Shown: in pieces, positions 7,749-13,506 of the stretch
Position numbering within the stretch: position 1 is the first letter of the stretch
How the letters are laid out: each line of letters starts with the position of its first letter
Assembly: GCA_937888765.1 (NCBI GenBank)
Contig: CALASU010000287.1
Location: 1-15,963, forward strand
Direction of reading: 5' to 3'
Length of the DNA: 15,963 nucleotides
From: an uncultured Clostridia bacterium
GTDB taxonomy: Bacteria; Bacillota; Clostridia; Lachnospirales; Anaerotignaceae
Notes under the pieces: generated by a model
What the model saw: the letters and a program-made list of their open reading frames with translations, nothing else
Database searches by the model: none
What the model was told of the DNA's origin: nothing
Made by a program: the position numbers and the translations under genes

Positions 7749-8081
7749 ATGGCAAAAGGATTTCCCGGCGGCATGGGCGGCATGAACATGAACAACCTGA
7801 TGAAACAGGCGCAGAAAATGCAGAAACAGATGATGGACAAACAGGAAGAACTGGCGGCAAGAACACTGGAAATGACAAGCGGCGGCGGTGCAGTTAAGGT
7901 TGTGATCTCCGGTAAGAAAGAACTGCAGGAACTGAAAATCAACCCCGACGTAGTAGATCCCGATGATGTGGAAATGCTGGAAGACCTGATTATTTCTGCT
8001 GTAAACGAAGCGATCCGTCAGGTAGAAGAAATGTATAACAACGAAATGGGCAGAATGACAGGCGGCATGGGTCTGTTCTGA
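7749..8081 (+). CDS. ybaB: YbaB/EbfC-family nucleoid-associated protein
   Basis: A 110-residue DNA-binding protein with the family's Gly/Met-rich N-terminus (FPGGMGGMNMNNLMKQAQKM), a central beta hairpin (TSGGGAVKVVISGKKEL) and the DPDDVEMLEDLIISAVNEAI helix. YbaB dimers bind DNA as a clamp and are linked with RecR-dependent repair. A strong AAGGAGG site precedes the ATG by 8 bases. The stop codon lies inside a 10-base tandem duplication (8072-8091). The gene stands in the conserved place between dnaX and recR. Confidence 0.95.
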   Translation: MAKGFPGGMGGMNMNNLMKQAQKMQKQMMDKQEELAARTLEMTSGGGAVKVVISGKKELQELKINPDVVDPDDVEMLEDLIISAVNEAIRQVEEMYNNEMGRMTGGMGLF

Positions 8082-8091
8082 TCTGTTCTGA
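8072..8091 (+). repeat. exact 10-base tandem duplication at the ybaB stop
   Basis: TCTGTTCTGA occurs twice in direct succession (8072-8081 and 8082-8091). The first copy carries the last ybaB codons and stop; the second lengthens the spacer before the weak recR ribosome site. Confidence 0.9.
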
Positions 8092-8106
8092 TACAGAGGC
8101 GATTCG

Positions 8107-8703
8107 ATGAATTATTATGGAAATGCACTGACCCGTCTGATACAGGAGCTGGCAGGTCTGCCCGGTATCGGCGGCAAGTCTGCACAGCGGCTGGCGTTTC
8201 ATATCATCCATATGCCAAGAGAAAAGGCGGCGGCACTGTCCGAAGCCATTATCGAGGCAAGGGACGGTGTGAAATACTGCACCGTGTGCTGTAATCTGAC
8301 GGAAGAAGAAATCTGTCCGATCTGTTCCAACCCCAAGCGGGATAAAACAACGATCATGGTAGTGGAAGACCCGCGGGATATGGCGGCATATGAGCGGACA
8401 AAGGAATTCCGTGGGGTATATCATGTACTGCATGGGGCAATTTCCCCTATGGCAGGCGTAACAAAGGATGATCTTCGCATCCGTGAACTCATCAGCCGTA
8501 TGGACGGCACGGTGCAGGAGGTTATTCTTGCAACCAATCCCAACCCCGAGGGCGATGTGACAGCAATGTATATTGCGAATATGCTCAAGCCCCTCGGCGT
8601 GAAGGTGACACGCATTGCAAACGGTGTGCCGATTGGCGGTGATCTGGAATATGTGGATGAAATCACGCTTTCCCGTGCGCTTGAGGGCAGACGGGAGCTG
8701 TAA
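8107..8703 (+). CDS. recR: Recombination mediator protein RecR
   Basis: A 198-residue protein of standard RecR length. It has the N-terminal helix-hairpin-helix (LAGLPGIGGKSAQRLAFHII), a zinc finger (Cys58, 61, 70, 73), a Toprim domain starting at MVVEDPRDMAAYE (about residue 84) and the C-terminal signature ANGVPIGGDLEYVDEITLSR. RecR works with RecO (and RecF) to load RecA on single-stranded DNA gaps. The ribosome site is weak (AGAGG, about 8094-8098). It follows ybaB by 25 bases, so it is co-transcribed. The promoter of a small RNA begins 6 bases after the stop. Confidence 0.97.
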   Translation: MNYYGNALTRLIQELAGLPGIGGKSAQRLAFHIIHMPREKAAALSEAIIEARDGVKYCTVCCNLTEEEICPICSNPKRDKTTIMVVEDPRDMAAYERTKEFRGVYHVLHGAISPMAGVTKDDLRIRELISRMDGTVQEVILATNPNPEGDVTAMYIANMLKPLGVKVTRIANGVPIGGDLEYVDEITLSRALEGRREL

Positions 8704-8709
8704 AAGGGA

Positions 8710-8738
8710 TTGCAATTTGAAAGCGGAATTGCTATAAT
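8710..8738 (+). promoter_or_regulatory. promoter of the putative antitoxin RNA of locus 1
   Basis: TTGCAA (8710-8715), exactly 17 bases, then a perfect TATAAT (8733-8738), immediately after recR. No open reading frame follows before the terminator at 8795-8837, so the product should be a short non-coding RNA starting near 8745. Confidence 0.75.
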
Positions 8739-8744
8739 AAAAGA

Positions 8745-8838
8745 AAAAGATGCTGCTCGGTAAAACGATTAGCTCTGAATGTATGTGATTATTTAAAAAA
8801 TAACCGTTCCATTTGGCAGAGGAGACGGTTATTTTTTA
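8745..8838 (+). ncRNA. putative antisense RNA antitoxin, locus 1
   Basis: Predicted from a consensus promoter (8710-8738) and a 13-pair terminator (8795-8837), giving an RNA of about 93 bases without coding capacity. It is convergent with the small peptide gene at 8829-8933 and fully complementary to the last 43 bases or so of that transcript, as in the txpA/RatA and bsrG/SR4 arrangements. Its 5' bases 8749-8769 match the start of the toxin transcript in the same sense (18 of 21). I found no strong complementarity to the toxin ribosome site. Expression is inferred. Confidence 0.6.
8795..8837. terminator. bidirectional terminator shared by toxin mRNA and antisense RNA, locus 1
   Basis: A 13-pair perfect stem (8795-8807 with 8825-8837) flanked by an A6 run on the left and T6 on the right, so it can end transcription in both directions. 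The loop is 17 bases. The toxin stop codon (8829-8831) lies inside the right arm. Confidence 0.85.
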
Positions 8839-8933
8839 TGCTGTTTTCCTTGATTATAGCCAATGGCATAACCAAGTCCAAAAGAAGTTAACATAAAGGA
8901 AAGAACTCCTATAAGCGCTTCGATTGTGAGCAT
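8829..8933 (-). CDS. putative holin-like type I toxin peptide, locus 1
   Basis: A 34-residue peptide beginning MLTIEALIGVLSFMLTSFGL and ending in a basic, polar tail (GYNQGKQHKK). It has one hydrophobic helix after a short N-terminal segment; the xIEALIxxxSF start resembles peptides annotated as putative holin-like toxins (Hol_Tox) in Firmicutes. An AAAGGGGGTG ribosome site (8941-8950) lies about 7 bases before the ATG. It has its own promoter (9050-9079), a leader of about 110 bases, and shares its terminator with an antisense RNA. Such peptides insert in the membrane and halt growth when over-produced. The role is inferred from sequence type and layout. It is too short for routine gene calling. 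Confidence 0.7.
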   Translation of the reverse strand: MLTIEALIGVLSFMLTSFGLGYAIGYNQGKQHKK

Positions 8934-9049
8934 GGGACAACACCCCCTTTTGTGTTCATAGAGAAATCTATGTAAACAGAGGGCTTTTCATCTCCCTCTG
9001 TACAGAGGGCTAACCGTCTTATCGTTTTATATAGCAGCATCCGTTTCTT

Positions 9050-9079
9050 ATCCTATCAGAAAGCGACAGATTCTGTCAA
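9050..9079 (-). promoter_or_regulatory. toxin promoter, locus 1
   Basis: On the minus strand TTGACA (9074-9079), an 18-base spacer and TAGGAT (9050-9055) preceded by TGA (an extended -10). The start would be near 9042, giving a leader of about 110 bases with two CCCTCTG direct repeats and a CCCTCTGTACAGAGGG palindrome (8994-9009). Confidence 0.65.
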
Positions 9080-9087
9080 TAAAAACG

Positions 9088-9118
9088 AAAAAGACCTGAA
9101 CTTTGTTCAGGTCTTTTT
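9088..9118 (-). terminator. terminator of the ThrE-type exporter operon
   Basis: A perfect 14-pair stem (9088-9101 with 9105-9118, loop TTT) with T tracts in both directions. It ends the minus-strand exporter transcript after repeat copy B and insulates the toxin promoter immediately downstream. Confidence 0.88.
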
Positions 9119-9151
9119 ATTTGTCTTTGGTGGATAAAGTGAATTTCTTTG

Positions 9152-9235
9152 GCAGAAACGAAGTTTCTGCAAATCGGGGTCAAGGGGAATGATTCCCCTT
9201 GCAGGGAGTTTGAGAGACAGCGTCCCTCAAGATTT
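9152..9235 (-). repeat. Multi-hairpin dispersed repeat, copy B
   Basis: The same architecture as copy A: H1 GCAGAAAC/GTTTCTGC (9152-9170), H2 CAAGGGGAA/TTCCCCTTG (9181-9201), H3 TTGAGAGAC/GTCCCTCAA (9210-9230, one mismatch), with an outer stem AAATC (9171-9175) and GATTT (9231-9235) around H2 and H3. Relative to copy A the stem bases change on both sides together. The exporter gene's stop codon (9227-9229) lies within the H3 arm. Confidence 0.85.
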
Positions 9236-9676
9236 TTTCTTCGGAATCAGCGAAAAGAACTGATATGGCAGTACCAGCACCAGCAGTGACCCCACGCCGA
9301 TCGCCCCGGAGAGCTTCAGCCCTGTGAGGGCAAAGGAATACGTTGCCATGATCTGCCCCGAAAGGCTGGAAGTGATGGTATGATACACTGCGGCCCCCGG
9401 CACAAGCGGCAGTACCCCGGGGATATGATACAGTATGGACGGTGCTTCTCTGTAATACGACAGATAGCGTGCGATGGTGGTTACGACCACAGTAGAGATC
9501 ACGGTTGCCGTTACGGGATGCTGATAGTTATGATACACCACAAGATAAACCAGCCATCCGATAAACCCGTTCATCCCGCAGAACAGGATTTCCTTTCTGG
9601 GGGCATTGCAGATGATAGCATAGCCGATACAGGCGAAGAACGCCAGAACAGGCTGTATCAGAAATTCAAAAAGCAT
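9227..9676 (-). CDS. Threonine/serine exporter family protein, small subunit (YjjB/ThrE_2 type)
   Basis: A 149-residue protein with about four to five hydrophobic segments. The block ARYLSYYREAPSILYHIPGV followed by LPLVPGAAVYHT (about residues 69-100) is the conserved pore-proximal motif of the C-terminal half of ThrE. With the neighbouring larger subunit it makes the split form of the ThrE exporter (YjjP/YjjB); that family exports amino acids or succinate depending on the organism, so the substrate is uncertain. A strong TAAGGAGG site precedes the ATG. It is 12 bases behind its partner. Its last codons and stop are made of repeat copy B. Confidence 0.9.
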   Translation of the reverse strand: MLFEFLIQPVLAFFACIGYAIICNAPRKEILFCGMNGFIGWLVYLVVYHNYQHPVTATVISTVVVTTIARYLSYYREAPSILYHIPGVLPLVPGAAVYHTITSSLSGQIMATYSFALTGLKLSGAIGVGSLLVLVLPYQFFSLIPKKKS

Positions 9677-9688
9677 AAGATTCCCTCC

Positions 9689-10453
9689 TTAAAATATGGG
9701 ACGGAACAGCCCCAGTGCGGTCGCTGTACCCCCTGCGATAGCGGCAGCAATCAAGAGTGCTTCCATCATTTTCGAGTTGCCGCTGATAAAATTTCCTTCC
9801 AGCAGATCACGGATGGACTTTGTCATGGTAAGTCCGGGCAGCAGCGGCATGATGCCCCCGATGATGATATTGTCAACATGGAGAATCGGAAATACCATCT
9901 GAAACAGACAGGCGGATGTACCTGTGACCAGTCCGCCGAGGAACGTACCGAGGAAATAGGGCGCTTTGTGCTTATTGACAAAATGCAGCATCACGCCAAG
10001 CAGAATTCCTACAAGGAAAGCCGCAATTCCGTCCGGCAGGGATTGGCTGAGAATGAGCGAAAACCCGCCCGAGGTCAGCCCATAGCCGAGTGTGATCGTC
10101 AAAGGCTTGAATGTGGGTGTTTTATGGATATTTTCCAGCTGTGCGGTTGCTTCCTCAAGTGTGATTCTGCCTGACACGAAATCACGGGACATGGCGTTCA
10201 CGGCACAGATTTTTTCAAAATTAACAGAGCGGTTTTCGACCCCTCTTGCCATGGAAAGCGGGCCTTTTTCTTCTCTTGGCAATGTCACGATGAGCATTGT
10301 GGACAGGGCAAGGGCTTCTATTTTCTCACGCCCTGTAACGGACAGCATACGCTTCATGGTATCCTGTACGCGGTAGGTTTCCGCACCCGACTGCAGCATG
10401 ATTTCGCCTGCGTCGAGGGCGAGGTTGATGAGTTTTGTATCGTAATCCTGCAT
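9689..10453 (-). CDS. Threonine/serine exporter family protein, large subunit (YjjP/ThrE type)
   Basis: A 254-residue protein: a cytoplasmic N-terminal half (about residues 1-110) with the signature LQSGAETYRVQDTMKRML, then about five transmembrane segments including the conserved GGIMPLLPGLTMTKSIRDL near residue 200. It corresponds to the N-terminal part of full-length ThrE, with the small subunit encoded next. Ribosome site AGGAG lies just before the ATG at 10451-10453. The promoter at 10582-10609 gives a leader of about 120 bases which contains repeat copy C. Substrate not determined. Confidence 0.92.
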   Translation of the reverse strand: MQDYDTKLINLALDAGEIMLQSGAETYRVQDTMKRMLSVTGREKIEALALSTMLIVTLPREEKGPLSMARGVENRSVNFEKICAVNAMSRDFVSGRITLEEATAQLENIHKTPTFKPLTITLGYGLTSGGFSLILSQSLPDGIAAFLVGILLGVMLHFVNKHKAPYFLGTFLGGLVTGTSACLFQMVFPILHVDNIIIGGIMPLLPGLTMTKSIRDLLEGNFISGNSKMMEALLIAAAIAGGTATALGLFRPIF

Positions 10454-10476
10454 GGATCAATCTCCTTTCTTTTTTT

Positions 10477-10551
10477 GCGGGACGCTGTCCCGTACCCTGC
10501 GAGGGGGTCACCCCCTCGACCCGATACTGCAGAACCATGCATGGTTCTGCA
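10477..10551 (+). repeat. Multi-hairpin dispersed repeat, copy C
   Basis: In plus-strand order: H3 CGGGAC/GTCCCG (10478-10492), H2 CGAGGGGG/CCCCCTCG (10500-10518), and H1, a perfect 24-base palindrome (10528-10551; TGCAGAACCAT and its complement). It is oriented toward the thiamin operon but sits inside the predicted 5' leader of the divergent exporter transcript, so it does not follow a stop codon as the other copies do. Confidence 0.85.
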
Positions 10552-10581
10552 AAAACAAAGGTACAGGGCATCTGTTAAGGC

Positions 10582-10609
10582 ATTATATAGTTTATCTATT
10601 TTTTACCAA
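10582..10609 (-). promoter_or_regulatory. promoter of the exporter operon
   Basis: Minus-strand TTGGTA (10604-10609), 16-base spacer, TATAAT (10582-10587). It is divergent from the riboswitch promoter 30 bases away. Confidence 0.6.
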
Positions 10610-10640
10610 AAGTAAAGAGAAAAACTAGCCAAAGAAAATG

Positions 10641-10669
10641 TTTACTTTCGCCATTTTTTGTACTATAAT
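10641..10669 (+). promoter_or_regulatory. promoter of the TPP-riboswitch operon
   Basis: TTTACT (10641-10646), 17-base spacer, TATAAT (10664-10669), with a predicted start about 15 bases before the riboswitch. Confidence 0.7.
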
Positions 10670-10691
10670 CAGAATGGAAATTACATAAAAA

Positions 10692-10780
10692 AGCTGGGGG
10701 TGCTGTCTTTGTGCAGCTGAGAGGGCGAACCGTGCCCAACCCTTTGAACTTGATGTGGTTAGTACCAACGGAGGGAAGCG
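10692..10780 (+). promoter_or_regulatory. TPP riboswitch (THI element)
   Basis: The conserved aptamer parts are all present in order: GGGGGTGC (10696-10703), CTGAGAGG (10717-10724), ACCCTTTGAACTTGAT (10739-10754), GGTTAGTACCAACGGAGGGAA (10757-10777; in the last block the usual GCGTAGGGA is ACGGAGGGA). P1 ends GCT and AGC pair. It binds thiamin pyrophosphate. Eighteen bases downstream is a strong terminator, so the likely mechanism is transcription termination when TPP is plentiful. Confidence 0.93.
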
Positions 10781-10797
10781 AAACAACGAAAGCCAAG

Positions 10798-10825
10798 AGC
10801 CTTTCCCAAGTGGGAAAGGCTTTTT
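10798..10825 (+). terminator. riboswitch-controlled attenuator terminator
   Basis: AGCCTTTCCCA (10798-10808) pairs with TGGGAAAGGCT (10811-10821), then TTTTT. It lies between the TPP aptamer and the first gene, the expected position for the expression platform. Confidence 0.88.
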
Positions 10826-10866
10826 CATTCTATTTCGTTATACTCCTGAAAGGAGAGAAAAAAGAA

Positions 10867-11631
10867 TTGCTGGAATTTAAGAACGTAACATTCCAATACG
10901 ATGGGGACGAAGCACCGATGATGACAGATCTGTCCTTTTCCGTGGAAGCGGGGGATTTTATTTCGATCATCGGGGCGAGCGGATGCGGCAAAAGTACGAT
11001 TTTCCGTCTGATTAACGGTCTGGAAAAGCTGACACAGGGGGAGATCCTTGTGGACGGCAAGCCCATAAGTGTGTTAAAGCAGAGCGGGAAGCAGTACAGT
11101 GCCTTTATGCCGCAGAAAGACCTCTTATTCCCATGGCGCACCATTGAAAAGAATATCTGTCTGCCCCTGGAACTGGCGGGCGTGCCGCAGGCGGAGCAGG
11201 AAAGCCGCTGTCTTGCGGTACTGGAAGAAGTTGGGCTTAGTGAGTATGCCAGGAAATACCCCAAAGATCTTTCGGGCGGGATGAAGCAGAGGGTTTCCTT
11301 TGCCCGCACACTGCTGTCGGGGGCGGATATGCTGCTGTTAGACGAGCCGTTTTCTGCACTGGATTATCTGACCCGTGTGGATATGCAGGAATGGCTTCTG
11401 CACCAGTGGGAGCATTACAACAAGACCATTCTGTTTATTACGCATGATGTAGAGGAAGCCGTATTTTTATCCAAAAAGATATTCGTGATACAGGACAGAC
11501 CGATTTCTGCGATGGAAGTGGTGGACATACCTCTGCCCGAGAAGCGTCATAGAAGCGATCTGAAGCGGCCCGAAATCGTAGAGCTGAAAGAAAGGCTCAT
11601 TGATAAGCTGAGAGGGGGCGAAAAGGCATGA
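10867..11631 (+). CDS. thiZ: ABC transporter ATPase, thiamin-precursor uptake (ThiZ-like)
   Basis: A 254-residue ATPase of the nitrate/taurine/HMP importer class. Motifs: Walker A GASGCGKST (residues 36-44), Q-loop MPQKDLLFPW (from 81), signature LSGGMKQR (135-142), Walker B MLLLDEP (155-161) and switch His193. The frame is open back to a GTG at 10711, but that would lie inside the riboswitch and run through the terminator, so I start at the TTG at 10867, behind AAAGGAG (10849-10855, spacing 11). A rare start and long spacing suggest modest initiation. The TPP riboswitch and the downstream binding protein assign it to pyrimidine (HMP or formylaminopyrimidine) uptake; the exact ligand is inferred. 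It overlaps the permease start by 4 bases. Confidence 0.88.
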   Translation: MLEFKNVTFQYDGDEAPMMTDLSFSVEAGDFISIIGASGCGKSTIFRLINGLEKLTQGEILVDGKPISVLKQSGKQYSAFMPQKDLLFPWRTIEKNICLPLELAGVPQAEQESRCLAVLEEVGLSEYARKYPKDLSGGMKQRVSFARTLLSGADMLLLDEPFSALDYLTRVDMQEWLLHQWEHYNKTILFITHDVEEAVFLSKKIFVIQDRPISAMEVVDIPLPEKRHRSDLKRPEIVELKERLIDKLRGGEKA

Positions 11632-12368
11632 AGCATATTGCATCTTCTTCCCTTGTGGCGATTCTGCTGCTGATCTGGCAGGGGGTGGCGATGGGCATTG
11701 ATGCGGCGTATATCCTGCCCTCGCCGATTGAGATACTGATGCGGCTGTGGGAACTGAGAGAACCGCTGTTTCTGGAGCATCTGCCGGCGACAATGGGCGT
11801 GACGGCTCTGGGGCTTCTGATTTCCGTGATTCTGGGGCTTGCACTGGCGATTGCGATGGATTTCAGCCCCAAGCTGGAAAACGCATTTTATCCGATTATT
11901 GTGGCATCCCAGACGATTCCCACAACAGCCATTGCGCCGCTGTTTATCCTCTGGTTCGGGTATAGCATCTGGAGCAAGGTGCTGGTAACGATTCTGATGA
12001 CGTTCTTCCCGATTGCGATTACCGTATTTGACGGGCTGAAAGGGACAAAGCGGGAAATGGAAGAACTGCTGATAACCTACGGAGCAACGAAGAAAGACAT
12101 CTTTTTAAAACTCAAATTGCCGACAGCCCTGCCGCATTTCTTTTCTGCGATCAAAATGGCAGTGCCGATGAGTGTCATTGGTGCGGCGATTGCGGAATGG
12201 CTTGGGGCACAGAGCGGGCTTGGCTATTTCAGCAAGCGTATGATGACACAGCTGGACGGGGCGGGCGTGTTTGCCCCTGTGGTGCTGCTCTCTGCGGCGG
12301 CAATGGCGGCGGTGGGTATCATCACGCTGATTGAAAAGAAAGTAATCACATGGAGAAAAGAATTATAA
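11628..12368 (+). CDS. thiX: ABC transporter permease, thiamin-precursor uptake (ThiX-like)
   Basis: A 246-residue permease of the BPD_transp_1 fold with about six transmembrane helices. The early YILPSPIEILMRLW stretch (about residues 28-41) and the coupling loop EELLITYGATKKDIFLKLKL (145-164, the EAA-type loop contacting the ATPase) match the SsuC/TauC/ThiX group. The start ATG overlaps the ATPase stop (ATGA at 11628-11631). Its stop is followed within two bases by repeat copy D, which separates it from the binding-protein gene. Confidence 0.9.
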   Translation: MKHIASSSLVAILLLIWQGVAMGIDAAYILPSPIEILMRLWELREPLFLEHLPATMGVTALGLLISVILGLALAIAMDFSPKLENAFYPIIVASQTIPTTAIAPLFILWFGYSIWSKVLVTILMTFFPIAITVFDGLKGTKREMEELLITYGATKKDIFLKLKLPTALPHFFSAIKMAVPMSVIGAAIAEWLGAQSGLGYFSKRMMTQLDGAGVFAPVVLLSAAAMAAVGIITLIEKKVITWRKEL

Positions 12369-12370
12369 GC

Positions 12371-12470
12371 GGGGCTTTGCCCCTGCACCCCACGAGGGAC
12401 GTTGTCCCCTCGACCCCTATGAGGGGGGCACCCCCTCGAACCCGATACGCAGAACCATATATGGTTCTGC
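12371..12470 (+). repeat. Multi-hairpin dispersed repeat, copy D (four hairpins)
   Basis: Directly after the permease stop: an extra hairpin H4 GGGGC-TTT-GCCCC (12371-12383), H3 CGAGGGAC with GTCCCCTCG (12393-12412, one bulge), H2 GAGGGGG/CCCCCTC (12421-12437) and H1, a perfect 22-base palindrome (12449-12470). It is the longest copy and lies inside the transporter operon, where it may uncouple expression of the binding protein from the upstream genes. Confidence 0.85.
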
Positions 12471-12507
12471 AAAAAAGGATGTTATAATCAGAGAGGAGTG
12501 TTATAAT

Positions 12508-13506
12508 ATGAAGAAAATACTTGCGATGTTAATGACAGGAGTACTTGCCTTTGGTGCAGTTGGCTGCGGCGGGCAGGCAGAACAGGCGGAGAACACAGAA
12601 AGCGGTCTGGAAGAAGTGAGCATTGTTCTGGACTGGTATCCCAATGCAATCCACAGCTTCCTGTATGCGGCGGAGGAAAAGGGCTATTTTGCAGAGGAAG
12701 GCTTAGATTTAGTGGTGCATTTCCCTGCAAATACCAATGACGGCATTTCCCTGCCTGCGGCGGGTAAAGCGGACTTCGGGCTGTATTATTTACAGGATGC
12801 CATTCTGACAGCGGTGGAAGAAGAAGTGCCCATCGTTTCCGTAGGTGCGGTGGTGCAGGAATCCTTGGACGTTGTGATTTCTCTGGAGGAAAAGGGCATT
12901 GAAACAGCGGCAGACCTTGCGGGCAAAAAGATCGGCTATGCAGGCACAGCCCTTTCTGAAGCAAAGATCGAATCCATGCTCGAAAGAGAAGGGCTGTCTG
13001 CTGAGGACTGCGAAATCATCGACGTGGGCTTTGACCTGATGACAGCGACAACAACAGGGCAGGTGGATGCGACCATCGGCAACAACGTAAACCATGAAGT
13101 GCCGCAGTTAGAAGAAAACGGCATTGCAAACAATTATTTTTATACTACAGAATACGGCGTGCCCGACTATTATGAACTGGTACTGCTGACAGGCGAAAAA
13201 ACACTGGCGGAAAACCCCGAAAAAGTAGAAAAATTCCTGCGTGCCTGCGAAAAGGGCTTTGCCTTTATGAAGGAAAATCCCGCGGAGGCTCTGCAGATTC
13301 TGTTAGACAATCAGAATGCGGAAAACTTCCCCCTTTCCGAAACCGTAGAGCAGAAAAGTATGGAAATGCTGCTGCCTAAGATGGAAACAGAAAACGCACC
13401 TTTCCTGACACAGGATGCGGCAGTATGGCAGAAAAACGCCGACTGGCTGTATGAAAGAGGACTGCTGAGTGAACAGACTGACGTTTCCTTTATGGTGGCA
13501 AGATGA
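12508..13506 (+). CDS. thiY: NMT1/THI5-family substrate-binding lipoprotein (ThiY-like)
   Basis: A 332-residue binding protein. The lipoprotein signal MKKILAMLMTGVLAFGAVGC ends at Cys20 (lipobox AVGC). The mature protein opens with VSIVLDWYPNAIHSFLYAAE, the signature of NMT1/THI5-like HMP-binding proteins (LDWxPNxxHxGLY), and continues with the family's GKADFGLYYLQDAI and AADLAGKKIGYAG blocks. It captures a thiamin pyrimidine precursor outside the membrane for the ThiX-ThiZ transporter. A GAGAGGAG site (12490-12497) precedes the ATG. TATAAT occurs at 12483-12488 but without a good -35. The stop overlaps the SDR start by 4 bases. Confidence 0.9.
   Translation: MKKILAMLMTGVLAFGAVGCGGQAEQAENTESGLEEVSIVLDWYPNAIHSFLYAAEEKGYFAEEGLDLVVHFPANTNDGISLPAAGKADFGLYYLQDAILTAVEEEVPIVSVGAVVQESLDVVISLEEKGIETAADLAGKKIGYAGTALSEAKIESMLEREGLSAEDCEIIDVGFDLMTATTTGQVDATIGNNVNHEVPQLEENGIANNYFYTTEYGVPDYYELVLLTGEKTLAENPEKVEKFLRACEKGFAFMKENPAEALQILLDNQNAENFPLSETVEQKSMEMLLPKMETENAPFLTQDAAVWQKNADWLYERGLLSEQTDVSFMVAR

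Noticed and set aside
6077..7942. 621-residue open frame opposite dnaX and ybaB
   Set aside because: It is a shadow of dnaX codon bias: Cys/His/Phe-rich, no ribosome site, no recognisable domain, and dnaX is certain on the other strand.
8745..8945. Direct antisense pairing of the locus 1 small RNA with the toxin ribosome site
   Set aside because: Only scattered matches of 5-6 bases were found, unlike locus 2; the solid complementarity is the 3' overlap.
9380..10174. 264-residue plus-strand frame across the exporter genes
   Set aside because: It is opposite two clear ThrE-type genes, has low-complexity charged composition and no ribosome site.
10711..10866. N-terminal extension of the ABC ATPase from GTG at 10711
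   Set aside because: It would translate the TPP aptamer and the attenuator; the resulting 52 residues match no ATPase N-terminus.
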